The notes beneath the pieces were generated by a model that was not told the origin of the DNA, did no database searches, and worked only from the letters and a program-made list of their open reading frames with translations. Positions 43,339 through 51,756 of a stretch of 64,000 nucleotides of DNA are shown here, piece by piece. Source of the stretch: JABFRZ01 sp964631945 (GTDB lineage Bacteria; Planctomycetota; UBA1135; GCA-002686595); the NCBI GenBank assembly GCA_964631945.1, contig CAZWAY010000031.1, forward strand, positions 4,552 through 68,551, read 5' to 3'. The stretch's first letter is position 1. Each line of letters opens with the position of its first letter. A program made the position numbers and the translations under genes.

Positions 43339-45699
43339 GTGACGCACCCCCGAAACCCCGGCCGCCCCGCGAGCGTCCTCGCGCGCTTCCTGCCGACCAG
43401 CCTGCGGGCCCGCCTGGCGCTCGCCTTCCTGGCGCTCGTCTCGCTGATCCTGTTCGTCGGTCTGGCGTCCTACGCGATCCAGCGTCAGGTCCACCGGCGC
43501 GTCTCGGAGCTGCGCTCGAGCGATCTGATCGACCTGCGCCGGGTCGACCTCGACAACGTGGTGCTCGAGTTCGAGGGCTTCTGGAATCCGAGCGGCAGCT
43601 TCGTGGCCGAGGACGTCGAGGTCCTGGCCGGCAGCGCGCGCCCGCGCCTGCGCGGCGCGCTCCAGGGCGTCGACGAGGCCCGTCGCACCCTCACGCTCTA
43701 CGGCGTGACGATCCACGTCACCGAAGACAGCGAGTCGGGCGAGGTCGACGACGAGCCGGTGTCGATCGAGGACCTGCACGTGGGCCAGCGCGTGGAGGTC
43801 ACCTGCGAGGTTCAGCCCGACGGTCGCTGGGACCTGCACAAGCTCTACCTGAAGGACGTCAAGGACACCGACAAGATCAAGGGCATGGTCACGAAGGCCG
43901 AGCTCGACGGCCAGGCGCCCGAGACGGTCGAGATGCACGGGCTCGTGATCGTGGTCGAGCCCAGCACCTCCTCGGACCCTGTCAGCGCCCTCGGCCGCAT
44001 CGAGCGGGCCACGCAGATGATCCTCGAGCTGCAGCGCCTGGGCACCACGGCGCGCGAGCTCGTCAGCGGCCCGGACACGCGCGTGGCCAGCGCGGGCGAG
44101 GACGAAGAGCGTCCAGCACCCGCGAGCGAGCGCCTCGAGCAGATCGCCGCGCGTTTCGTGCGCCTGGTCGAGGAGTCACAATCCGAGGGCAGCGATCCGA
44201 GCCACACCGCGCCCCACGACTTCCAGCGCAGCCTGCTCGCGCTGCAGGGAGGGGTCGCGCCCCTGCGCGCGCAGGTCGCCCTGCTCCGGCGCCTGGCCGC
44301 GAGCGATTCGGGTCTGGTCGAAGCCCAGGTGACGCGAGGATTCGAGCCGCTCCTGCGCGAGCAGCTCCTGCCGCTGGCCTACGCCTACCTGAGCCAGGCC
44401 GAGGACGACCTGGGCGACCAGTTGCGCGAGATGCTCACGCGCACGACCGACACCACGCGCGTGGCGCTCGCCACCAGCGCCTTCGCGGTGCTGGTCGCGC
44501 TGGTGCTGGGCTTCCTGGTGTGGCGCTCGATCCACCGTCCGCTGCGCGCCCTGAGCGAAGCCGCGGGGCGGCTCGGGCAGGGACACCTCGACACGCGCAT
44601 CCGCATCGAGTCCCACGACGAGATCGGCGTGCTGGGCGAGGCCTTCAACCAGATGGCCTCGGAGCTGTTCTCGACCACGGTCTCGATGGAGAGCCTGGAA
44701 AGCGTGTTCGATTCCATGGCCGCGGCCCTGATCGTGTTCGATTCCGACGGCAACATCGTCAACGTCAACCGTGCCACGCTCGACCTGGTCGGGCGTGAGA
44801 AGGACGAGCTGATCGGGCAGACCTTCGACGTGATGTGCCGCTTCTCGGCCGGCGAGAGCGTGCGTCCGGGGCCGCCCACGCGCGACCCCACCGGCCTGCC
44901 CAGCGTGCGCATCGCCGCGGTCGAGAAGGTCTTCGTGCGCAAGGACGGGCGTGAGCTCCCGGTGTCCTTCTCGGGCGCCGAGCTGCGCTCCTCCGGCGGG
45001 CCGCTGCAGGGCTACGTGTGCGTGGCCCTGGACCTGTCCGAGCAGAAGCGCATCCAGCGCCGCCTCTCGGAGTCGGTGGCGGAGAAGGAGCTCTTGCTGC
45101 GCGAGCTGCACCACCGCGTGAAGAACAACATCCAGGTGATCTCGAGCCTGCTCGCGATGCAGTCCACCGACGGCGATCCCGAGGTCGCGAGACGCCTGGA
45201 GGAGAGCCAGAATCGCATCCGTTCCATCGCCCTGATCCACGAGCAGCTCTACCGCTCGAGCGAGCTGGCGCACATCGAGGCACGCGACTACCTCGAGGTC
45301 CTGAGCAGTCAGCTGCTGCAGTCCTTCGGCCAGGCCGGCGCGGTCCGGCTCGAGCTCGACACCGATTCGGTCCAGCTCGACATCGACCAGTCCATGGCCT
45401 GCGGGCTGATCGTGAACGAGCTGGTGACGAATGCGCTCAAGCACGCCTACCCGCAAGGACGAGCGGGCGTCATCCGCGTCGGCCTGCGGGTGCGCTCCGA
45501 TGACGAGCTGGAGCTGAGCGTGTCCGACGACGGACCGGGCCTGAATGGTTCGCAGGCGGGGGCCGCGCCGACGCTGGGGATGAGTCTGGTCAGGACCCTG
45601 GCGCGCCAGCTGCGCGGACGGGTCGAGGTCGATGGCTCGGGCGGTACGACGGTACGCGTGTTCTTCCGGCGCAGCGGCGCCGTGGCGGCAGTGGCATGA
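43339..45699 (+). CDS. HisKA_2 sensor histidine kinase with DUF5666-like sensor, HAMP and PAS
   Basis: 786 residues from GTG 43339. Layout: membrane helix 26-47; extracytoplasmic region 48-375 with two DUF5666-like beta repeats (LRGALQGVDEARRTLTLYGV with DLHVGQRVEVTCE, and a second near 180-208) and a helical part; membrane helix 376-396; HAMP 397-448; PAS 455-570; HisKA_2 dimerisation domain with the phospho-accepting His in LHHRVKNNIQ (about 592); ATPase domain with N-box NELVTNALKHAYP (693-705), DDGPGL (731) and LGMSLVRTLARQLRG. It overlaps by four bases (ATGA) the response regulator-glycosyltransferase gene, its obvious partner. Confidence 0.92.
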   Translation: MTHPRNPGRPASVLARFLPTSLRARLALAFLALVSLILFVGLASYAIQRQVHRRVSELRSSDLIDLRRVDLDNVVLEFEGFWNPSGSFVAEDVEVLAGSARPRLRGALQGVDEARRTLTLYGVTIHVTEDSESGEVDDEPVSIEDLHVGQRVEVTCEVQPDGRWDLHKLYLKDVKDTDKIKGMVTKAELDGQAPETVEMHGLVIVVEPSTSSDPVSALGRIERATQMILELQRLGTTARELVSGPDTRVASAGEDEERPAPASERLEQIAARFVRLVEESQSEGSDPSHTAPHDFQRSLLALQGGVAPLRAQVALLRRLAASDSGLVEAQVTRGFEPLLREQLLPLAYAYLSQAEDDLGDQLREMLTRTTDTTRVALATSAFAVLVALVLGFLVWRSIHRPLRALSEAAGRLGQGHLDTRIRIESHDEIGVLGEAFNQMASELFSTTVSMESLESVFDSMAAALIVFDSDGNIVNVNRATLDLVGREKDELIGQTFDVMCRFSAGESVRPGPPTRDPTGLPSVRIAAVEKVFVRKDGRELPVSFSGAELRSSGGPLQGYVCVALDLSEQKRIQRRLSESVAEKELLLRELHHRVKNNIQVISSLLAMQSTDGDPEVARRLEESQNRIRSIALIHEQLYRSSELAHIEARDYLEVLSSQLLQSFGQAGAVRLELDTDSVQLDIDQSMACGLIVNELVTNALKHAYPQGRAGVIRVGLRVRSDDELELSVSDDGPGLNGSQAGAAPTLGMSLVRTLARQLRGRVEVDGSGGTTVRVFFRRSGAVAAVA

Positions 45700-47684
45700 G
45701 CGCGCGGCGGATCCTGATCGTCGAGGACGAGATGGTCGTGCAGCTGCACCTCTCGCGCCTGGTGGCGGAGCTCGGTCACGAGGTCGTGGGTACGGCCATG
45801 AACACGCGCGAGGCCCTGGAGCTCGCGCGCGCGACCGCGCCCGAGCTGGTGCTGATGGACGTGCACCTGGCCGACGGCGACGACGGCATCGAGACGGCCC
45901 AGCACCTGGTGCGCGAGCTCGACTGCGCGGTGATCTTCGTGACCGCCTACGCGGACCAGGCCACGATCGAGCGCACGACCCGCGTGGGCGCCGCCGGCTA
46001 CCTCGTGAAGCCCTTCAGCGCGCCGGCCGTGCGCGCGGCGCTCTCCACCGCGCTGGCGGGCCACCAGCGCTTGCAGCGCGCGCGCGGGGAGGCGCGCACG
46101 TTGTCCTCGATCGTGGGCAGCCTGGGCGATGCCCTGTTCGTGCTGGACGAGGCCGGCCGGATCACCTTCTCCAACCCGCGTGCGGGCGAGCTGACGGGCT
46201 GGCCCCCGCGCGAGGCCGACGGGCGCGCGCTGCTGGAGGTCGTCGGCGTGCCGGTCGAGAGCGAACGCCGCAGCGTCCAGGCCCTGCTGAGCGAGTCGCA
46301 GACCACGCGCTCGCGCACGACCCACGCCGGGCTGTCGATCCGCCACCGCGGCGGCAACGAGTGCATGGTCGATCTCGAGATCGAGCCCGTGCACGAGGAC
46401 GAGGTGGGAGCGTCGGGCGCGCTGCTCGTCAACCTGCGCGATCGCACGCGCGCGCCCGTGCCGGCCGAGCCCCGCGCGCGCGGCGTGAAGCGCCCCTTCG
46501 GCAAGGGCACGCGCGTGCTGGTGTACTCGCACGACACCTTCGGGCTCGGGCACCTGCGCCGTTGCCTGGCGCTGATCCGCGCGCTGTGCGCGCGCCACCC
46601 CGAGGCCTCGGTGCTGCTCGTGACGGGCTCGCCCATGGTGCACCGCTATCCGATGCCGGTGGGCGCCGACTACGTGAAGCTGCCGGCCATCCGCAAGGTC
46701 GAGTCCGAGCAGTACGAGGCGCGCACGCTGAACATCTCCGGCGCCTCGATCCGCTCGATGCGCAGCAACCTCATCCTGCACACGCTGCGCGACTTCGATC
46801 CGAACGTCCTGGTGGTGGACCACTCGCCCACGGGCAGCAAGGGCGAGCTCCTGCCGGCGCTCGAACACCTGGCCGAGCGCGGCGGCTGCACGCGCATCCT
46901 CGGCCTGCGCGACGTCCTCGACGAACCCGCGGCCGTGACCGAGCTGTGGCGCGAGAGCGGCGTCTACGACGTCCTGCGCCGGCACTACGACCACCTGGTG
47001 GTGTACGGCAACCAAGCGCTCTACGACCCGGTCGCGCAGTACGAGTTCCCGGCCGAGGTGGCGCGCAAGACGCACTTCGTGGACTACGTCTGCGATCGCA
47101 CCGCGCCCGAGGGCGGGGAGCCGGTCGAGGGCGACACGCGTCCGCTGGTGGTGGTCTCGATCGGCGGCGGCGACGGCGGCGGTGAGAGCCTGATCCTGCC
47201 GTTCCTCGAGATGATGCGACGCTTCCGGAGCGAGCTCGACTTCCGGGCCGAGATCCTGACCGGTCCGTTCCTCGCGCCCGAGCTGGCCACGCGTCTGCAG
47301 ACGCTGGCCGCGGGCCTGCCGGTCGTGCTGCGCGACTTCCTGCCCTCGACCGCGGCGCTCTTCCGGCGCGCGGAGCTGGTCATCTCCACCGCCGGCTACA
47401 ACACCACCACCGACCTGTTCCAGCACGCCCGACGCGCGCTGCTCGTGCCGCGCGTCCTGTATCGCCAGGAGCAGCTCATCCGTGCCCGGCGCCTGGCCGA
47501 GCTCGGACTGGTCACCTGGCTCGCGCCGGACGAGGCCACGCCCGAGAACCTGCTGCGCGCCATCCGCGAGGCCCGACGCGACGAGCCCCTGACCCGGGCG
47601 CGGGCCGAGGGCCGGCTGTTCCTGGAGGGTGCCCAGCACTTCGCCGAGTTCTGCGCGGGGCTGGAAGTCGATGACCGGGGCTGA
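45696..47684 (+). CDS. Response regulator fused to PAS and a GT-B glycosyltransferase
   Basis: 662 residues. REC domain 1-120 with acidic pocket Glu10/Asp11, phospho-acceptor Asp55 (LVLMDVHLAD), Thr83 and Lys105. PAS domain about 133-250 (SIVGSLGDALFVLDEAGRIT). Residues 270-660 form a MurG-like GT-B glycosyltransferase of the 'predicted glycosyltransferase' type: GTRVLVYSHDTFGLGHLRRC, VVDHSPTGSKGELLP, VSIGGGDGGGE as the inter-domain loop, and the nucleotide-sugar side ISTAGYNTTTDLFQ with LVPRVLYRQEQLIRA. All REC switch residues are intact, so phosphorylation by the overlapping kinase gene could switch the transferase directly. There is no DNA-binding domain. Donor and acceptor unknown. Confidence 0.9.
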   Translation: MSARRILIVEDEMVVQLHLSRLVAELGHEVVGTAMNTREALELARATAPELVLMDVHLADGDDGIETAQHLVRELDCAVIFVTAYADQATIERTTRVGAAGYLVKPFSAPAVRAALSTALAGHQRLQRARGEARTLSSIVGSLGDALFVLDEAGRITFSNPRAGELTGWPPREADGRALLEVVGVPVESERRSVQALLSESQTTRSRTTHAGLSIRHRGGNECMVDLEIEPVHEDEVGASGALLVNLRDRTRAPVPAEPRARGVKRPFGKGTRVLVYSHDTFGLGHLRRCLALIRALCARHPEASVLLVTGSPMVHRYPMPVGADYVKLPAIRKVESEQYEARTLNISGASIRSMRSNLILHTLRDFDPNVLVVDHSPTGSKGELLPALEHLAERGGCTRILGLRDVLDEPAAVTELWRESGVYDVLRRHYDHLVVYGNQALYDPVAQYEFPAEVARKTHFVDYVCDRTAPEGGEPVEGDTRPLVVVSIGGGDGGGESLILPFLEMMRRFRSELDFRAEILTGPFLAPELATRLQTLAAGLPVVLRDFLPSTAALFRRAELVISTAGYNTTTDLFQHARRALLVPRVLYRQEQLIRARRLAELGLVTWLAPDEATPENLLRAIREARRDEPLTRARAEGRLFLEGAQHFAEFCAGLEVDDRG

Positions 47685-47841
47685 GCGCGGAGCGCGGCGC
47701 GCGCGCTTCCGGCGCGACTCATGAACTCGCGGGTGGCCTCGGCGTTCCCCGGCGGCCGCTCCGGCGTGGTTCAGGTGCCGTGAATCGTGCGCGGCCAGGG
47801 GCACACGAGCCCGGGGAGCGCTAGCCTTGGAGCCCGAGACC

Positions 47842-48606
47842 ATGACCAGGCAAGCGAGCACAGCCGGCAGCCCGCGGGGCGCCCGCCGCCGTCCGCGCGC
47901 GGCCCGCGCCGGATTCTGGCGCGCCGTGGGCACCTCGACCTCGGTGCACGCGGTGGTCCTGGGGGCCGGGGTGGCCTGGGGACTGTTCAGCGCGAGCGGC
48001 GAGTCGCGACGGGTGCCGAGCTATGCGGCGACCTTCGTTCCCTCCGCCACGCCGGAGCTCCCGGCCCCGGAGCGCGAGCGGCTCGAGCCGACGCTCGTCG
48101 CGCCGGAGGCCGTCGAGCCCGCGCTGCGCGAGTCGGAGGTCTGGGACGAGCCCGAGGAGCTGTTCGCCCTGGAGGAGCCCGAACCCGAGGTCCTCGGCTG
48201 CGAGCGTCCCCACGACTGGATCGCCAGCCGTCCGTTCGAGATCGGCGTGCTCTCGCCCGCACCCGCGGCAGACCCCGCGCCGGAACGCGAGCTCGCGCGG
48301 GTGGAGCTTCCCGCCGAGCCGCTCTTGCGCGTGGACGAGCCGGTGCCCCTGACCACGCCGCCCCCCGCCTACCCGCGCCTCTCGCGCCGCGCGGGCGAGG
48401 AGGGCAGCGTGCTGTGCAGCCTGGAGCTGGGTGTGGACGGGAGCGTGCTCGCGGTCGAGATCCTCGAGTCGAGCGGTCACCCGCGGCTCGACCTCGCTGC
48501 GCGCGAGGCGCTCGTCGGCTGGCGCTTCGAGCCGCGCCGGGAAGCCGGCGCGCCCGTGGCCGCGCGCATCCTGCACCGCGTCACGTTCCGCTTGCGGGAG
48601 AGTTGA
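47842..48606 (+). CDS. tonB: TonB energy-transducing protein
   Basis: 254 residues. ATG 47842 has GGAG at 47829-47832. Basic N-terminus, one membrane helix (TSVHAVVLGAGVAWGLFSA), a periplasmic linker rich in Pro and Glu (residues about 60-150), and a C-terminal TonB domain: PPPAYPRLSRRAGEEGSVLC, VDGSVLAVEILESSGHPRLD and ALVGWRFEPRREAG. It couples inner-membrane proton force to outer-membrane receptors. ExbB and ExbD are not in the window. The TonB-dependent receptor two genes downstream is a natural client. Confidence 0.92.
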   Translation: MTRQASTAGSPRGARRRPRAARAGFWRAVGTSTSVHAVVLGAGVAWGLFSASGESRRVPSYAATFVPSATPELPAPERERLEPTLVAPEAVEPALRESEVWDEPEELFALEEPEPEVLGCERPHDWIASRPFEIGVLSPAPAADPAPERELARVELPAEPLLRVDEPVPLTTPPPAYPRLSRRAGEEGSVLCSLELGVDGSVLAVEILESSGHPRLDLAAREALVGWRFEPRREAGAPVAARILHRVTFRLRES

Positions 48607-48683
48607 ACCACGCCGGGAGCGGCGCCGTTGGGGCGGCCCATCCGATCCCCCCGGTCCGTGTCCCCCCCCGCGGAGCCCCGTCC

Positions 48684-49586
48684 ATGGACGCACGCCCCCT
48701 CTTGCTCGCCTTCCCGTTGCTGTTCCTCGCGCGCTCCGCGCCGACGGCCCAGCAGGTCAATCCGGCCGACAAGCAGCGCGAATTCTCCGAGGAGTCCCGC
48801 GAGCGGGCTCCCGACGAGCGCCTGCGCTCCTTCGAGATGCCGCCCACGGTCGTGAGCGCGACCCGCGAGGGCGCGCTGCGCGAGGAGGACCTCATCGGCA
48901 GCTACGGGCAGCCGCGCTGGACCGCCAAGCGACTCTTCCCGACCACGCGCGTGTACGTCGTGCCCGAGGGCAAGGTCGAGGTCGAGCACTGGACGCGCGT
49001 CAAGGTGCCCGAGAAGGGGCCGAGCGAGGTCGAGACTCAGTACGAGCTCGAGTTCGGCCTGCCCCACCGCCTGCAGCTCGACCTGTACTACGTGACCAGC
49101 AAGGAGGGCAGCCAGGGCGCGCTCGACGTCTCCGAGCAGAAGTACGAACTGCGCTACGCCTTCGCCGACTGGGGCGAGCTGTGGCTGAACCCGACCGCGT
49201 ACCTCGAGTACGTCTCGCGCAACGGCCAGGCCGACAAGCTCGAGACCAAGCTGCTGCTCGGCGCCGAGCTCGCGCCGGGCTGGCACTTCGGCTCGAACCT
49301 GGTTTTCGAGCACGAGCTCGGCGGTGCCCTGGAGAACGAGTACGAGCTCACCGCCGGTCTGGCGCACACCCTCGTGGACGAGCGCTTCTCGCTGGGGGCC
49401 GAGCTCAAGGCCGGCCTGGTGGACACCCATGCGGACCGCGGCGACTACCAGGAGACGCTGGAGATCGGGCCCTCGCTCCAGTACCGCCCCGTACCGCAGC
49501 TGCACATCGATTTCGCGCCCCTGCTCGGGATCGGCGCGGACGCGCGGGCCGCGGACCTGTTCCTCGTGCTGGGCTGGGAGCTCTAG
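48684..49586 (+). CDS. Outer-membrane beta-barrel protein of unknown function
   Basis: 300 residues with a signal peptide (RPLLLAFPLLFLARSAPTAQ). After a polar segment with PPTVVSATREG, alternating amphipathic strands run to the end (for example HRLQLDLYYVTSKEG and ELWLNPTAYLEYVSRN), and the C-terminus is FLVLGWEL, aromatic-rich as in outer-membrane barrels. About ten strands are plausible. It lies between tonB and the TonB-dependent receptor and may act with them, but its role is unknown. Confidence 0.75.
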   Translation: MDARPLLLAFPLLFLARSAPTAQQVNPADKQREFSEESRERAPDERLRSFEMPPTVVSATREGALREEDLIGSYGQPRWTAKRLFPTTRVYVVPEGKVEVEHWTRVKVPEKGPSEVETQYELEFGLPHRLQLDLYYVTSKEGSQGALDVSEQKYELRYAFADWGELWLNPTAYLEYVSRNGQADKLETKLLLGAELAPGWHFGSNLVFEHELGGALENEYELTAGLAHTLVDERFSLGAELKAGLVDTHADRGDYQETLEIGPSLQYRPVPQLHIDFAPLLGIGADARAADLFLVLGWEL

Positions 49587-49604
49587 CCCCGGGAGCTCCG
49601 CCCG

Positions 49605-51686
49605 ATGCTGCGCCACGTCTCGGCTCCCTTCGTCGCCCTGCTGAGCCCGTTCGCCACGGCCCAGGAGCCGTCCGGGGACGAGCGTCGCGCTCCGCTCCCG
49701 GTCACGCTCGTCACGGCCACGCGCGGGGCCGAGAGCTGGATCGAGGCGCCCTACGCGACCACCGTGATCCAGCCGCAGGACCTGGCGCGGCGCTTCGCGC
49801 GCACCACCCCGCAGGCCCTCGCCGGCGTGCCCGGGGCGAGCGTGCAGGAGACCGGCTACGGCCAGGGCTCGCCCTACCTGCGCGGCTTCACGGGCTACCA
49901 GACGCTGCTCTTGATCGACGGCATCCGTCTGAACAACTCGGTGTTCCGTGCGGGTCCGAACCAGTACTGGAGCACGGTCGATCCGCTCTCGATCGCGCGC
50001 CTGGAGCTCGTGCGCGGGCCGAGCTCGGTCCTGTACGGCTCGGACGCGCTCGGCGGCACGGTCAATGTGCTCACGGCCGGGCCCACGACGTGGGGCGAGG
50101 GCTTCCGGCACTCCGAGTCGCTGCACTACCGTTTCACCAGCGCCGACACCTCGGACGTGGTGCGCGCCGAGGTCGCGGGCACCTTCGGGCACGAGACCGG
50201 CTTCCTGCTCGGCGCCGACGGCAAGTGGTTCGACGACGTCTCGGGCGGCAGGGACATCGGCATGCAGGAGAACACCGGCTACGACGAATGGGCCGGCGAC
50301 CTGAAGCTCGAGCACTTCCTGGGCACCAAGACGCGCCTCGTGCTCGCGCACCAGCGCCTGCAACAGGACGACGCGCCGCGCACGCACCGCACGATCTTCG
50401 CCGAGTCCTTCGAGGGCACGACGGTCGGCACCGATCGGCGCCACGACTTCGACCAGCAGCGCGCGCTCACCTACCTGCAGCTGCACGGCGAGGAGCACGG
50501 CGGCGCGCTCGACGCCTTCCACGCCAGCGTCTCGTGGCACGACCAGGAGGAGGTCCTGGAGCGCGTCACCGGCGGCGGCGCCGCGAGCGCGCAGGGCTTC
50601 GACGTCGAGACGCTCGGGCTGTTCGCCCATGCCAGCGCCGACTCGGGCCTCGGGCGCCTGACCTATGGCGGCGACTACTACCGCGACGGCGTGGACTCGT
50701 TCAGCAGCACGCAGCCGATCCAGGGCCCGGTGGCGGACGACGCGACCTACGAACTGTTCGGGGCCTTCCTGCAGGACGAGTTCGCGCTGTCGGAGCGCAC
50801 GACACTGACGCTGGGGGGCCGCTTCAACCGTGCCGCCGTGGACGCCGGCAGCGTGTTCGACCCCGTGAGCGCGGCGCGAACGGACCTGCAGGACGACTGG
50901 CACGCGTTGGTCGGCAGCGCGCGCTTCCTGCACCGGCTCGAGCCGGACGCGCTGCACCTCTTCGGCGGCGTCAGCCAGGGCTTCCGCGCGCCCAACCTGT
51001 CCGACCTCACGCGCCTCGATTCGGCGCGCTCGAACGAGTTCGAGATCCCCTCGCCGGGGCTCGACCCGGAGTACACGACCAGCTACGAGCTCGGCCTCAA
51101 GGCCCTGGCGCCGCGTGCCACGAGCCAGGTCGCGCTCTTCTACACCGACGTGCGCGACCTGATCCTGCGCCGTCCGACCGGCAACGTGAACGGCGCCGGC
51201 CAGTTCGAGGTCGTCAAGGAGAACGTCGGCGACGGATACGTGTACGGCGTCGAGGCCGAGTCGGCCGTGCGCGTGGGTGGCGGCTGGGAGCTCTTCGGCA
51301 GCGCCACTTTCGTCGAGGGCAAGGTGGACACCTTCCCGACCTCGGCGCCGGTGACGGACGAGGAGTACCTCGACAAGCTCATGCCCTTCAGCGCCCAGCT
51401 CGGTACGCGCTGGGAGCAGGAGGACACCTGGTTCGAGTTCGTGGCCCAGGGTGCGGGCGACGCCGACAAGCTTTCGACTGCCGACACGCTCGACACCCAG
51501 CGCATCCCGCCCGGAGGCACGCCCGGCTACCTCGTGTTCCACGCGCGCGGCGGCTGGCGCCTCGGCCGACACCTCGCGCTCGACCTCGGGCTCGAGAACC
51601 TGCTCGACGAGGACTATCGCGTGCACGGCTCGGGCCTGAACCGACCCGGGCGCAGCCTGGTGCTCGGCCTGACGCTGGCGCGCTGA
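49605..51686 (+). CDS. TonB-dependent outer-membrane receptor
   Basis: 693 residues with signal peptide and the N-terminal sequence LPVTLVTATRGAE that probably acts as the TonB box. Plug domain: TPQALAGVPGASVQETGYGQ, YLRGFTGYQTLLLIDGIRLN and RGPSSVLYGSDALGGTVNVL. The barrel follows with motifs such as GGVSQGFRAPNLSDL and YELGLKAL, ending in a strand LVLGLTLAR. This sequence class includes receptors for iron-siderophores, haem and cobalamin; which ligand cannot be told here. It is 18 bases after the barrel gene and probably in one unit with tonB. Confidence 0.95.
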   Translation: MLRHVSAPFVALLSPFATAQEPSGDERRAPLPVTLVTATRGAESWIEAPYATTVIQPQDLARRFARTTPQALAGVPGASVQETGYGQGSPYLRGFTGYQTLLLIDGIRLNNSVFRAGPNQYWSTVDPLSIARLELVRGPSSVLYGSDALGGTVNVLTAGPTTWGEGFRHSESLHYRFTSADTSDVVRAEVAGTFGHETGFLLGADGKWFDDVSGGRDIGMQENTGYDEWAGDLKLEHFLGTKTRLVLAHQRLQQDDAPRTHRTIFAESFEGTTVGTDRRHDFDQQRALTYLQLHGEEHGGALDAFHASVSWHDQEEVLERVTGGGAASAQGFDVETLGLFAHASADSGLGRLTYGGDYYRDGVDSFSSTQPIQGPVADDATYELFGAFLQDEFALSERTTLTLGGRFNRAAVDAGSVFDPVSAARTDLQDDWHALVGSARFLHRLEPDALHLFGGVSQGFRAPNLSDLTRLDSARSNEFEIPSPGLDPEYTTSYELGLKALAPRATSQVALFYTDVRDLILRRPTGNVNGAGQFEVVKENVGDGYVYGVEAESAVRVGGGWELFGSATFVEGKVDTFPTSAPVTDEEYLDKLMPFSAQLGTRWEQEDTWFEFVAQGAGDADKLSTADTLDTQRIPPGGTPGYLVFHARGGWRLGRHLALDLGLENLLDEDYRVHGSGLNRPGRSLVLGLTLAR

Positions 51687-51756
51687 CCACAGGTCTTGCT
51701 GCCTTCCGAGCAGCCCGCGCGCCCCGCGCAGGTTGCGGCACCCGGGATGAAGTCGC

